From NCBI GenBank assembly GCA_031253835.1, contig JAIRVP010000049.1:57649-121648 (forward strand): a stretch of DNA of 64,000 nt, given 5' to 3'. The notes under the pieces were generated by a model. That model had not been told where the DNA came from, did not search any database, and worked only from the letters and a program-made list of their open reading frames with translations. This document shows positions 25,902-34,965 of this stretch, piece after piece (position 1 is the first letter of the stretch; each line of letters begins with the position of its first letter). Source of the stretch: Burkholderia sp. (GTDB taxonomy: Bacteria > Pseudomonadota > Gammaproteobacteria > Burkholderiales > Burkholderiaceae). The position numbers were made by a program, and so were the translations under genes.

Positions 25902-26075
25902 ATGCGCACGCTATTCCGCTTGTCCGCCTGCGTGCCGCGTGCGCGCACCGCACGATGCGCGGCCGCGCGCGGCACGCGATGCAGCAGCGCATCGTCGTCC
26001 GGTGCGGCCTGCGCGCACGCACGGCGCCGCGCGTCGCCGGTCCGCGTCGCGCGTTCACGGCACGCGTGCATGTAG
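25902..26075 (+). CDS. Possible small Arg/Cys/Ala-rich protein
   Basis: Fifty-seven codons start at ATG 25902 behind a strong ribosome site (AAGGAG, six bases upstream), 34 bases after the chemoreceptor stop. The predicted peptide is unusually rich in Arg, Ala, Ser and Cys and has no recognisable domain, which also fits non-coding GC-rich DNA. The good ribosome site is the only positive evidence; I keep it at low confidence. Confidence 0.28.
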   Translation: MRTLFRLSACVPRARTARCAAARGTRCSSASSSGAACAHARRRASPVRVARSRHACM

Positions 26076-26400
26076 CGGCTCCGGATCGCATCGCGCACGC
26101 CGCGTGCGCGACGTCGCGCAAGTTTCGATCCCGCCCGCATATCGCGCGTTGCCATACCGATGTCATGGATATCGCGCTGCATTCGCGACCCGCACCGCTC
26201 GCCGAGACAGTCTTTTAAAACGAACGAATGACGAGTATGCTTAAAAAAGCACTCCCCGTTCGGACGGCGAATCGCGTGCCCTGACTCCCGTCCGTTCGCA
26301 TTGCGGCCCCATCGCATCGCGCGCTGCGCGCCGGTGGCGGCGTCTGCTTCTCGCGCCTTGGCCGCACGAACCTTTCCCCCAACAATCGTCAGGAGAGCTG
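26076..26400. other. Intergenic leader of otsA
   Basis: 325 bases. Near 26233-26255 an imperfect inverted repeat around TGCTTAAAAAAGCA could be an operator or a weak hairpin. The otsA ribosome site (CAGGAGAG) lies at about 26389-26396. Nothing else is recognisable. Confidence 0.35.
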
Positions 26401-27807
26401 GTGAGCCGACTCGTCGTCGTATCCAATCGCATCGCAGATCCCCGTAAAGCCGCGGCCGGCGGCCTCGCCGTCGCCGTGAAGGACAGCCTGCAGGAAACCG
26501 GCGGCGTGTGGTTCGGCTGGAGCGGCAGGCTACGCGGCGGCGACGATCAGCCCACGCATGGCGACGACGTGCAGATCCAGAATGTCGGCGGCATCCAGCT
26601 CGCGACGATCGACCTCGATCCGCAGGATTACGACGCGTACTACCTCGGCTATTCGAACAACGTGCTGTGGCCCGTGTTTCACTACCGGCTCGATCTCGCG
26701 CAGTTCGACCGGCGCTTCGCCGACGGCTACCGGCGCGTGAACCAGTTGTTCGCGCGCAAGCTGCGCACGCTGCTGCGGCCCGACGACACCATCTGGGTCC
26801 ACGACTACCAGCTGATTCCGCTCGCGGCCGAATTGCGCGCGATGGGCTGCACGAATCCGATCGGCTTCTTCCTGCACATCCCGATGCCGCCGCCGCCGAT
26901 CATGGCCGCGATCCCGGAACACGAATGGCTGATGCGCTCGCTGTTCGCGTACGACCTCGTCGGCTTCCAGACCGAATCGGATCTGCTGCACTTCGAGCAT
27001 TACGTCGAGGCGGAAGCGGGCGCGGCGCGGTTGCAGGACGGCCGCCTGCGCGCGTTCGGCCGCACGCTGTCGGCCGGTGCATTCCCGATCGGCATCAACG
27101 TCGACGAATTCGAATCGCTCGCGCGCGATCGCGACGGCATCGACATGTTCGAACGGATGCGCGACGAATATTCGCGCCGCCAGCTGCTCGTCGGCGTCGA
27201 CCGGCTCGATTACACGAAGGGCTTGCCGCAGCGCGTGCATGCGTTCCGCCAGCTGCTCGAACAGTATCCGGAGAACCGCAACCGCGCGACGCTGATCCAG
27301 ATCGCCGCGCCGAGCCGCGAGGATCTCGGCGCGTACGACGACCTGCGGCGCGAGATGGACAGCCTGTGCGGCGGGATCAACGGCGACTACGGCGAGCTCG
27401 AATGGATGCCGATGCGCTACATTCACCGCACCGTCGCGCGCAAGCGCCTGCCGGGCCTCTATCGCGCGAGCCGCGTCGCGCTCGTCACGCCGCTGCGCGA
27501 CGGGATGAACCTCGTCGCGAAGGAATTCCTCGCCGCGCAGGACGCAGCCGATCCGGGCGTACTCGTGCTGTCGCGTTTCGCGGGCGCGGCCGAGCAATTG
27601 AAGTCAGCGCTGCTCGTCAATCCGTACGACACGCAAGGCACTGCGCAGGCGATCCAGCGCGCGCTCACGATGCCGCTCGAAGAGCGCCGCCAGCGTCACT
27701 CGGCGCTGATGGCGATCGTGCGCAAGAGCGACGTGCACTGGTGGCGCGCACGCTTTCTCGACGCGCTCGCCGAAGCGGCCGAAGTCGCGGCTGCGACCGA
27801 ATCCTGA
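26401..27807 (+). CDS. otsA: Trehalose-6-phosphate synthase
   Basis: Transfers glucose from UDP-glucose to glucose-6-phosphate, GT-B fold family GT20, cytosolic; first step of trehalose synthesis for osmotic and heat protection. It has 468 residues. SRLVVVSNRIADP, FGWSGRL, IWVHDYQLIPL, GFFLHIPMPPP, VDRLDYTKGLPQR and TPLRDGMNLVAKEFLAAQ are the standard binding segments for both substrates. The start is GTG with AGGAGAG eight bases before. The phosphatase gene otsB is not adjacent, so dephosphorylation is encoded elsewhere. It converges with the OsmC-family gene. Confidence 0.95.
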   Translation: MSRLVVVSNRIADPRKAAAGGLAVAVKDSLQETGGVWFGWSGRLRGGDDQPTHGDDVQIQNVGGIQLATIDLDPQDYDAYYLGYSNNVLWPVFHYRLDLAQFDRRFADGYRRVNQLFARKLRTLLRPDDTIWVHDYQLIPLAAELRAMGCTNPIGFFLHIPMPPPPIMAAIPEHEWLMRSLFAYDLVGFQTESDLLHFEHYVEAEAGAARLQDGRLRAFGRTLSAGAFPIGINVDEFESLARDRDGIDMFERMRDEYSRRQLLVGVDRLDYTKGLPQRVHAFRQLLEQYPENRNRATLIQIAAPSREDLGAYDDLRREMDSLCGGINGDYGELEWMPMRYIHRTVARKRLPGLYRASRVALVTPLRDGMNLVAKEFLAAQDAADPGVLVLSRFAGAAEQLKSALLVNPYDTQGTAQAIQRALTMPLEERRQRHSALMAIVRKSDVHWWRARFLDALAEAAEVAAATES

Positions 27808-27822
27808 CACGCCGACGCACGC

Positions 27823-28290
27823 TCACGCATCGGTCGCTGCAAATTCGAGCGTCGCGCCGTTCACGTCGCACAGGTCGACCGACACCGGAATGCCCGCGCG
27901 CATGCTCTCGGTCACCACGCAATACGCATCGAACTGATCGAGCACGCGCGTCGCCGCCGCGAGATCGGCCCAGCTCTTGCCGATCGACAACCGCACGGCC
28001 ATCGCACCCACGCGCACCCGCCCTGCTTCGTTCTGCACCATGTCGACGTCGATATGCGCGGCAATCGGCTGCGGATCGACATGCTGCTTGTCCAGCGCGA
28101 ACAGCAGGCTCGCCGACAGACAACTCGCGACAGCCGCGGCCAGCAACCGGATCGGATTCGGCCCGCGTCCTTCGCCGAGCGGCGGCGGTTCGTCGATGAG
28201 GATCGGCGACAGCGTCGTGCCGGCAAACGTGACTTCGAAGCAGAAGCGCGCGTGCTGCGCGACATCGACCGATACGTGCGCGTCGCTCAT
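27823..28290 (-). CDS. OsmC-family peroxiredoxin-like protein
   Basis: 155 residues, OsmC/YhfA-like. The first helix PIRLLAAAVASCLSASLLFAL contains the peroxidatic-type Cys; the second conserved Cys is in FDAYCVVTESMRAGIPVSV. OsmC proteins reduce organic hydroperoxides. ATG 28290 is preferred because MSDAHVSVDV begins the conserved first strand; the extension to 28515 has no support. It converges with otsA with 15 bases between stop codons, and the FtsH-type gene lies upstream on the same strand. Confidence 0.82.
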   Translation of the reverse strand: MSDAHVSVDVAQHARFCFEVTFAGTTLSPILIDEPPPLGEGRGPNPIRLLAAAVASCLSASLLFALDKQHVDPQPIAAHIDVDMVQNEAGRVRVGAMAVRLSIGKSWADLAAATRVLDQFDAYCVVTESMRAGIPVSVDLCDVNGATLEFAATDA

Positions 28291-28375
28291 GGCGACTCCG
28301 GGACTGGAAAGAGGAAAAGAAAGCGCGGGACGTCGACATCTCGACGCGCGCCTGTCACGGGTCGGCGCGACGCAT

Positions 28376-30352
28376 TCAGCGATCGGGTTCGTGCGGCCGC
28401 CCGTATGCAACGAAATCGCGCTCGACCGAGGAGGCCTGTTCCGTTTCGATGGCGCCGCCGCGTGCGCCGGCCTCTTCACCGGGCACCGCCGGTATGGCCG
28501 ACGGTGAATCGACACGCCCGTCGATCAGCGCCTGCAGCGCGTCGCGTTCAAGCACCTCGCATTGCAACAGCCGTCGCGCGATGCGTTCGAGCGCCTCACG
28601 GCGCTCGCCGAGCGTCGCGGCGACCCGTGCATGCGCGTCGGCCAGCAGCGTGCGCACTTCGTCGTCGATCATCCGTGCGGTGTGCTCGCTGCAGCGGCCG
28701 TCGCCCGCATGCCATGCGCCGGGCATGCCCTGGCGCGCATCGCCGTCGTCGAACGTCGCGAGCCCGATCTTCTCGCTCATCCCGTATTGCATGACCATGT
28801 GGCGCGCCATCGCGGTCGCGCGTTCGAGATCGTTCTGCGCACCGGTCGACACATCGCCGAACACCAGCTCTTCCGCGACACGTCCGCCGAGCAGCGCATC
28901 GATCCGGTCGAGCAGTTCGCTCCGGCGCAGCACGTAGCGATCCTCGGTCGGCACCTGTTGCGTATAGCCGAGCGCCGCGACGCCGCGCGGAATGATCGAC
29001 ACCTTCTTCACCGGGTCGCAGTGCGCGCGGCTTTCCGCGACGAGCGCATGGCCGGCTTCGTGATACGCGATGGTCAGCTTCTCCTGCTCGTTCATCACGC
29101 GGCTCTTGCGCTCGAGGCCCGTCAGCGCGCGGTCGATCGCCTCGTCGAAGTCGGCCATGCCGATCGCCGGCTTGCCGAATTCGGCCGCATGCAGCGCGGC
29201 TTCGTTGACGACGTTCGCGAGATCGGCGCCGACGAAGCCCGGCGTGCGCGACGCGAGCTCGCCGAGGTCGACGTCGGCCGCAAGCTTCACATGCTTCACG
29301 TGCACGCCGAAAATCTGCCGGCGGCCGTTCACGTCGGGCCGGTCGATCGCGATGTGGCGATCGAAGCGGCCCGGCCGCAGCAACGCGGGATCGAGGATCT
29401 CGGGCCGGTTCGTCGCGGCCATGATGATCACGCCGGAGCCGGCCTGGAAGCCGTCCATCTCGACGAGCAACTGGTTGAGCGTCTGCTCGCGTTCGTCGTT
29501 GCCCGACATCGGGCCGACGCCGCGCACCTTGCCGAGCGCATCGAGCTCGTCGACGAACACGATGCACGGCGCCTTCTGCTGCGCCTGCTCGAACAAATCG
29601 CGCACGCGCGCCGCGCCCACGCCGACGAACATCTCGACGAACGCCGAGCCGCTGATCGAGAAGAACGGCACGGCCGCTTCGCCGGCCACCGCACGCGCGA
29701 GCAGCGTCTTGCCCGTGCCCGGCGCGCCGACCACGAGCACCCCCTTCGGGATCTTGCCGCCGAGCCGCTGGTAGCGGTCGGGATTGCGCAGGAACGCGAC
29801 GAGCTGCTGCAGCTCGGCCTTTGCCTCGTCGATGCCCGCGATGTCGTCGAACGTGATGCCGGTTTCCTGCTGCACGTACACGCGCGCGCGGCTCTTGCCC
29901 ATCCCGGTGAAGTCCTGCAGCCCGCCGCGCTTGCGCAGCATCATGTTCCACACGAACACGAACAGCACGAGCGGCAGCAGCCACGACGCGAGCGACGCGA
30001 TCCAGCCCGTGTCGGGCGTGCCGTGATAGCGGATGCCGGCGGCAGTCAGCATGTCGGTCAGGTGCTCGTCGGTCACGCGGTTGGTCGTGAAGCGCCACGG
30101 TGCGCCGGCCTGCTGCACGGCAGCAGCCTCGGATGCCGGCAGCATCGTGCCGGCCTGCGGCATCTTCAGCGTGCCCGAGATCGACGCGGGGCCGACCTCG
30201 AGATCGTCGACGAGCCGCGCGGCGACGAGCTTGTGGAAATCGCTGTACGCGATCGACGCCGACGCCGGGTGCAGCATCAGCAACTGCGCGGCGAACAGCA
30301 CGAAGAAGCCCGCCGCGATCAGCAATCCCGGGTAGTCGAATTTCCTGTCCAT
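28376..30352 (-). CDS. ftsH: FtsH-type membrane ATP-dependent zinc metalloprotease (additional copy)
   Basis: AAA+ protease of 658 residues anchored in the inner membrane by segments at about 9-27 and 118-139. The periplasmic loop (28-117) is followed by Walker A GAPGTGKT (209-216), Walker B IVFVDE (264-269), the second region of homology with MAATNRPEILDPALLRPGRF and the protease motif HEAGH (431-435), with the third zinc ligand expected at D508 in GAQNDLERAT. It is longer at the C-terminus than E. coli FtsH and lacks neighbours of the housekeeping gene (rrmJ, folP, glmM). It is therefore probably a second FtsH with a specialised stress role. ATG 30352 starts the first membrane segment. Confidence 0.9.
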   Translation of the reverse strand: MDRKFDYPGLLIAAGFFVLFAAQLLMLHPASASIAYSDFHKLVAARLVDDLEVGPASISGTLKMPQAGTMLPASEAAAVQQAGAPWRFTTNRVTDEHLTDMLTAAGIRYHGTPDTGWIASLASWLLPLVLFVFVWNMMLRKRGGLQDFTGMGKSRARVYVQQETGITFDDIAGIDEAKAELQQLVAFLRNPDRYQRLGGKIPKGVLVVGAPGTGKTLLARAVAGEAAVPFFSISGSAFVEMFVGVGAARVRDLFEQAQQKAPCIVFVDELDALGKVRGVGPMSGNDEREQTLNQLLVEMDGFQAGSGVIIMAATNRPEILDPALLRPGRFDRHIAIDRPDVNGRRQIFGVHVKHVKLAADVDLGELASRTPGFVGADLANVVNEAALHAAEFGKPAIGMADFDEAIDRALTGLERKSRVMNEQEKLTIAYHEAGHALVAESRAHCDPVKKVSIIPRGVAALGYTQQVPTEDRYVLRRSELLDRIDALLGGRVAEELVFGDVSTGAQNDLERATAMARHMVMQYGMSEKIGLATFDDGDARQGMPGAWHAGDGRCSEHTARMIDDEVRTLLADAHARVAATLGERREALERIARRLLQCEVLERDALQALIDGRVDSPSAIPAVPGEEAGARGGAIETEQASSVERDFVAYGRPHEPDR

Positions 30353-30824
30353 GGCATCGGGCCGGCCTCGTGCGCTGCGCGGCGTGCGCTCACGCGGGCA
30401 CGCGCGTGCAACCGGCACGCGGCATCGGCGGCCATGCGAAGACGGCATCCATCCGCGCCATCGTCGCCTCGCTGTGTCGCCTCGTTTCGTCGCATCGACG
30501 ACGCCGCGGCGACGCCGTCGGCCGGCGCCGCCGGGCGATCCTCGCCCGGGCGGCACGCCGCGACGCGCCGCCCCTGAATCCAGTCTAGTTCGCGCGCGGG
30601 CGTCCCGCATGCCCCGCCGCGCGAGTCGATTCGTCCGACAAACGGCTTTCATTCGCGGCGCTCGGCGCGTTATAGTCGCATTCGTGACATTTTTATGACA
30701 ATTCGGTTGCCCGCGCTTTCCGCGCCGCGCCCGGCATTGCATTCCGTCACGCATCGCGGCAGCCTGAGCGACGCTGCCGCGCATCGAACGACACCGCCCA
30801 TCGCCCATTCGAGGAACCCACGAC
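30353..30824. other. Divergent intergenic region between the FtsH-type gene and the phosphatase gene
   Basis: 472 bases. The first 300 (30353-30650) are GC-rich and look like the 5' leader of the protease gene; no hairpin or gene is supported. The informative part is the Pho-box-like repeat at 30683-30702. The phosphatase ATG follows after another 120 bases. Confidence 0.4.
30669..30702 (-). promoter_or_regulatory. Pho-box-like repeat and -10 element
   Basis: On the minus strand the sequence TTGTCATAAAAATGTCAC has two TGTCA elements 11 bases apart, as in the PhoB site (CTGTCATAAAGTTGTCAC in E. coli phoA). Nine bases further comes TATAAC, a good -10 box at the phoA-like distance. In this direction it would read toward the FtsH-type gene, whose ATG is about 320 bases away; the phosphatase gene on the other side is the more expected PhoB target. 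Confidence 0.55.
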
Positions 30825-32489
30825 GTGACCGACACCCCCGATCGCCCCGACGACCTTCCCGCCGATCCCGACCGCCGCCGCGTACTCGGCGGCCTCGCCG
30901 CCATCGGCGCCGGTGTCGCGCTCAGCGGCTGCGAAACCACCGCGGGCAGCGCGCCGCGTTCGGCCGCCGACCTGCGCATCGACGAAGCGTTGCGCCAGCG
31001 CGTGCGCCACATCGTCGTGATCTACGCGGAAAACCGCAGCTTCGCGAACCTGTACGGCGATTTCCCCGGCGTGCAGCATCCGCTCGGCGAGGTGCGGGCC
31101 GAACACGCGCAACAGCTCGATCGCGACGGCAAGACGCCGCTGCCCGTGCTGCCGAAGATCTGGGGCGGGCTCGTACCGCAGGCGCAAGAAGTGGACGGCA
31201 AGCGCTATGCGATCGCCGAGCGCGACATCGACAAGCTGCCGAACGCGCCGTTCCGGATCGCCGACGCGCAAGGCAAGCCGCTGCCGAACGGCGTGATCAC
31301 GCGCGACCTGTGGCACCGCTTCTACCAGAACCAGATGCAGATCGCGGCCGGCCGCAACAACCAGTTCGCCGCGTGGGCCGATTCGGGCGGCCTCGTGATG
31401 GGCCATTACCGCAACTCGGCCGATTCGCTGCGGCTGTGGAACCTCGCGCGGCAATACACGCTGTGCGACAACTTCTTCATGGCGGCCTTCGGCGGCTCGT
31501 GGATGAACCACATGTTCCTGATCTCCGCGCAGCCGCCGCTGTATCCGGACGCGCACAAGCATCCGCATGCGGCGAAGCTGCTGTCGAAGGTCGAAGGCGA
31601 CGATCCGGCCGGCACGCGCCTGAAGCTCGCCGACGATTCGCCCGCGTCCGCGCTCGACGGCCCGCCGAAATTCGCGGTCGACGGCCCGCTGACGCCGGAC
31701 GGCTACGGCGTGAACACGATGGCACCGCCGTACCAGCCGAGCTACGTGCCGCCGCCCGATCCGGGCAACGCGGCGTATGCGGATCCGGCCGACCATCGCG
31801 TGATGCCGCCGCAGGGCTATGCGACGATCGGCGACCGCCTGTCGGAGAAGAACGTCGACTGGGCGTGGTACAGCGGCGCGTGGCAGTACGCGCTCGAGCA
31901 TCGCGACACGGGCACCGTGCCCGATTTCCAGTACCACCACCAGCCGTTCAACTACTTCGTGAACTACGCGCCGGGCACCGAAGCCCGCCGCCGGCACCTG
32001 CGCGACGCGGGGCTCGGCGACGAATCGTCGACCAACCGCTTCATCGCCGACATCGACGCGGGCCGCCTGCCGGCCGTCACGTTCTACAAGCCGCAAGGCA
32101 ACCTGAACATGCACGCGGGCTACGCGGACATCGAATCGGGCGACCGCCACATCGCGACGGTGATCGACCATATCCGGCGCGGCCCGCAATGGGACAACAC
32201 CGTGATCGTGATGACGCACGACGAGAACGGCGGCTGGTGGGATCACGTCGCGCCGCCGGTCGGCGACCGCTGGGGCCCCGGCTCGCGGATTCCGGCGATC
32301 GTGATCTCGCCGTTCGCGAAGAAGGGTTTCGTCGATCACACGCTGTACGACACGAACTCGATCCTGCGCTTCATCAGCCGCGTGCACGGGCTCGCGCCGC
32401 TCGACGGCGTGATCGTGCGCAACAAGGCGTTCGCCGCGCGCGGTGCAACGCCGCCGGGCGACCTGACGAACGCGCTCGATCTCGGCTGA
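30825..32489 (+). CDS. acpA: AcpA-family acid phosphatase / phosphoesterase
   Basis: Exported phosphoesterase of the phospholipase C/AcpA family, 554 residues, removing phosphate from phospho-esters in the periplasm or at the cell surface. The N-terminus has a twin-arginine-like DRRRVLGGLAAIGAGVAL followed by LSGC, which could be a Tat signal with a lipobox. Metal and substrate segments are visible as IVVIYAENRSFANLYGDF, CDNFFMAAFGGSWMNHMF, KPQGNLNMHAGYADIESGD and VMTHDENGGWWDHVAPP. A Pho-box-like repeat lies in the upstream gap, so phosphate starvation is the likely inducer. A perfect terminator follows. Confidence 0.88.
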   Translation: MTDTPDRPDDLPADPDRRRVLGGLAAIGAGVALSGCETTAGSAPRSAADLRIDEALRQRVRHIVVIYAENRSFANLYGDFPGVQHPLGEVRAEHAQQLDRDGKTPLPVLPKIWGGLVPQAQEVDGKRYAIAERDIDKLPNAPFRIADAQGKPLPNGVITRDLWHRFYQNQMQIAAGRNNQFAAWADSGGLVMGHYRNSADSLRLWNLARQYTLCDNFFMAAFGGSWMNHMFLISAQPPLYPDAHKHPHAAKLLSKVEGDDPAGTRLKLADDSPASALDGPPKFAVDGPLTPDGYGVNTMAPPYQPSYVPPPDPGNAAYADPADHRVMPPQGYATIGDRLSEKNVDWAWYSGAWQYALEHRDTGTVPDFQYHHQPFNYFVNYAPGTEARRRHLRDAGLGDESSTNRFIADIDAGRLPAVTFYKPQGNLNMHAGYADIESGDRHIATVIDHIRRGPQWDNTVIVMTHDENGGWWDHVAPPVGDRWGPGSRIPAIVISPFAKKGFVDHTLYDTNSILRFISRVHGLAPLDGVIVRNKAFAARGATPPGDLTNALDLG

Positions 32490-32530
32490 CGGCCGGTTGG
32501 CCGCTTGACCGCTTGACCGCCTGAAACGGC

Positions 32531-32567
32531 GACGCCCCGGGCAATACGATGGATTGCCCGGGGCGTC
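32531..32567. terminator. Bidirectional terminator
   Basis: Perfect 15-base arms GACGCCCCGGGCAAT (32531-32545) and ATTGCCCGGGGCGTC (32553-32567) with a 7-base loop, between the convergent phosphatase and flavoprotein genes. A T-rich stretch (GTTCGTTT) follows on the right. Confidence 0.85.
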
Positions 32568-32589
32568 GTTCGTTTGACGCGCGGCGAAA

Positions 32590-34086
32590 CTACGCGGCGC
32601 TGCGCAAGGCGTCGCGCCCTGCCTGCGCGGCATGACGGCCGGCCTGCCGGCCGAAGAACGTCGAGTCGGCCAGCGACAGCCCCGAGCTGTACCCGGCGCC
32701 CCAGCGCGGCAGCCCGCACGTCGTGCGGCCGGCCGCGTAGAGGCCCGGCACCGCCGCGCGCGCCGCGTCGAGCACCTGCCCGGTCGGCAGCGTATCGAGC
32801 CCGCCAAGCGTGAAGTGCGGATAGAACGCGTAGTCGATCCGGCAATCGAGCGCGACGAACGGCGGCTCGATCAGCGGCTGCAGCCACTTCTTCGCCTTGT
32901 GGAACAGCGGATCGGCGCCTTCGGCCGCATGGCGGTTGTACACGTCGACGGTCGCCGTCAGCGTGCCGGCCGGCATCTGCAGGTCGCGCTCGACTTCCTC
33001 CCACGTTTCGCCGGCCGCCGCGATGCCGATCCGCGCGATCGCGGGCGGCTCCTGGTACGTCGCCTGGTCGACCAGCAGGTAGATGCGGTCGCCGGCCTGG
33101 TGAAACGCGTGATGGCCCGTGCGGCCGTGATAGCCGTCCTCGTTGATGAAGCGCTGGCCGCGTGCGTTCACGAAGATCCCCCTTATCAGCGATTCGGGCG
33201 CATAGAACGGCAGGCTGACGAAACCCTGGTCCATGTGGATCGCTGCGCCGCCCGCGCTCTGGCCGAGCAGGATGCCCGAGCCGTCGTCGCCGGGGCTGCC
33301 GATCGGCTCGTCCGAGCGCAGGAATTGCGGCGCGTGCCGGCGCACCATGTCGCGGTTCATCGCAAAGCCGCCCGCGCACAGGATCACCGCGCCGCGCGTC
33401 CGCACGAATACCGTCTCGCCATACGCGCGCAGCACGACGCCGCGCACCGCGCCGCCGTCGTCGACGATCAGCGCGAGCGCGCGTGTGTCATAGCGTGTCG
33501 CGACGCCGAGCGCGGCCACGCGTTCGGCCAGCACGCGCATCAGCATCTGCCCGCCGCCCCAGCCCGGCCATTGCGGCGTGTGGCCGCGCGGGCACGGCTT
33601 CGCGGCTTCGCTGAACGGCCAGGCTTCCTCGCTGCCCGACCAGATCAGGCAGTCGTCGGTTTCCGGCTCGACGATCCGCTCGGCGACGAACGTGTTCTTG
33701 TAGGTCAGGCCCTGTGCGACGAGCCAGTCGTGGTGCGCGAGGCTCTCGTTCGCGTACAGGCGCACCTTCGCCTCGTCGGCGTCGCGGCCGCCCGCGAGCA
33801 TCAGGTAGCGGTACAGGTCCTCGGTGTCGTCGGTGAAGCCGGCCTGCCGCTGCGCGGGCGTGCCGCCGCCGCCGCCGAGATAGATCTCGCCGCCCGACAG
33901 TGCGCTCGTGCCGCCGTAGCTCGATGCGCGTTCGACGATCAGCGTGTCGGCGCCGGCGCTCGCGGCTTCGATCGCCGCGCACGCGCCGGCCGCGCCGAAG
34001 CCGACGATCACGACATCGTGTTCGGCATCCCAGCGGTGTACGTCGCGGAGGTTCAGGGGGCGAGTCAGGGAATAGTCGGATGACAT
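32590..34086 (-). CDS. FAD-dependent dehydrogenase, 3-ketosteroid-dehydrogenase/fumarate-reductase family
   Basis: Flavoprotein of 498 residues. The FAD-binding loop is VVIVGFGAAGACAAIEAASA, then ERASSYGGTSALSGGEIYLG. The second flavin segment is PGLYAAGRTTCGLPRWGAGY near the C-terminus. The FAD-dependent oxidoreductase 2 fold covers 3-ketosteroid delta-1-dehydrogenases, fumarate reductases and urocanate reductases. It opens block A of the SDR/SnoaL-rich locus and is read away from it. A role in introducing or reducing a double bond in an alicyclic ketone is inferred, not shown. ATG 34086 (MSSDYSLTRP) is chosen because upstream codons lack family-like sequence. Confidence 0.82.
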   Translation of the reverse strand: MSSDYSLTRPLNLRDVHRWDAEHDVVIVGFGAAGACAAIEAASAGADTLIVERASSYGGTSALSGGEIYLGGGGGTPAQRQAGFTDDTEDLYRYLMLAGGRDADEAKVRLYANESLAHHDWLVAQGLTYKNTFVAERIVEPETDDCLIWSGSEEAWPFSEAAKPCPRGHTPQWPGWGGGQMLMRVLAERVAALGVATRYDTRALALIVDDGGAVRGVVLRAYGETVFVRTRGAVILCAGGFAMNRDMVRRHAPQFLRSDEPIGSPGDDGSGILLGQSAGGAAIHMDQGFVSLPFYAPESLIRGIFVNARGQRFINEDGYHGRTGHHAFHQAGDRIYLLVDQATYQEPPAIARIGIAAAGETWEEVERDLQMPAGTLTATVDVYNRHAAEGADPLFHKAKKWLQPLIEPPFVALDCRIDYAFYPHFTLGGLDTLPTGQVLDAARAAVPGLYAAGRTTCGLPRWGAGYSSGLSLADSTFFGRQAGRHAAQAGRDALRSAA

Positions 34087-34295
34087 GAGGATTGGGGCAG
34101 CGTGAAGGGAATCTGCGGAAAGCGATGACCGTGGAAGCGGCCTGTCGAGCGCGCGGCACGGCGAATGACTGCCGTGCGTGGCGTCCGGCTCGATGGAAGT
34201 CGAATGGTGTGAAGCCGAACCGGCAATGCGATCCGACGCCATACGCAACGATGGCGCCGGGATCCCGGCGACTGCGGCCTGGGGCCGCGCCCGCG

Positions 34296-34505
34296 TCACA
34301 TGCCGCGCAACGCGGCGAACCCGAAGTGCGACGGATCGATCGGCACGCACCCGGCCGGCAAACCGTTCGGATCGACCGACCGGCATTGCAGGATGCCGGC
34401 CGCATACGGCGGCGACGGGACCTCGTCGGCACCGTATCGCGCCATCGCCATGGCAGCGAACGTGCCCATCGCCAGTACGCACAGCTTGCGAGTCGTCAGT
34501 CTCAT
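34296..34505 (-). CDS. Small exported protein, function unknown
   Basis: Sixty-nine residues with a good ribosome site (GGAGGGG, nine bases before ATG 34505). An N-terminal signal-type segment (RKLCVLAMGTFAAMAMA) precedes a short mature region with two Cys (LQCRSVDPNGLPAGCVP), likely one disulfide. I recognise no family. It lies on the same strand as, and 209 bases upstream of, the flavoprotein gene. Confidence 0.55.
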   Translation of the reverse strand: MRLTTRKLCVLAMGTFAAMAMARYGADEVPSPPYAAGILQCRSVDPNGLPAGCVPIDPSHFGFAALRGM

Positions 34506-34965
34506 GATCGTCGTCCCCTCCGGTTGGCCGCTGGTGCGGTTCGTGTCCGGCGCGCATCGCTTGCGGCACCGGATGACTGCACGGTAGCCAGCGCCCGGCC
34601 GCCGGCCATCGTCCATTTCGACTAGGGGCAAACGCTGAGCGGAAGGGTCGTGGCATGCGGCGTCGCAGCATCGTCGTCACCGATTTCTCACGCAGGAAGA
34701 AAACGCGACACGTCGGTGGCCTTTCCCGGCCTGTCACGCGAATCGTCAGACGCATGCCGCGCATCGGACGCTGCGTCGCACCATCGCCGCCGCTTTACAT
34801 TGCGCACGGCCGTCGACCCCGGTGTTTTCCCCGACCCACTCCCTGCTCCGTATGGATGATGAGCATCGATCGGTCCGATGCGAACCTGCGCATCGACGTC
34901 GCAATGCCGCCGCGTCCGCTCTCGCGACGCGACTGACTCGTACCGTTCTGCCACGGGAGTACTGC
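34506..34965. other. Intergenic region before block A, with a candidate shared operator
   Basis: 460 bases between the small exported protein gene and the first SnoaL-like gene. Positions 34603-34626 resemble 44505-44528 in block B (17 of 24 positions identical, starting CGGCCATC). The ribosome site of the next gene (GGGAG) lies at 34955-34959. I see no other feature. Confidence 0.35.
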
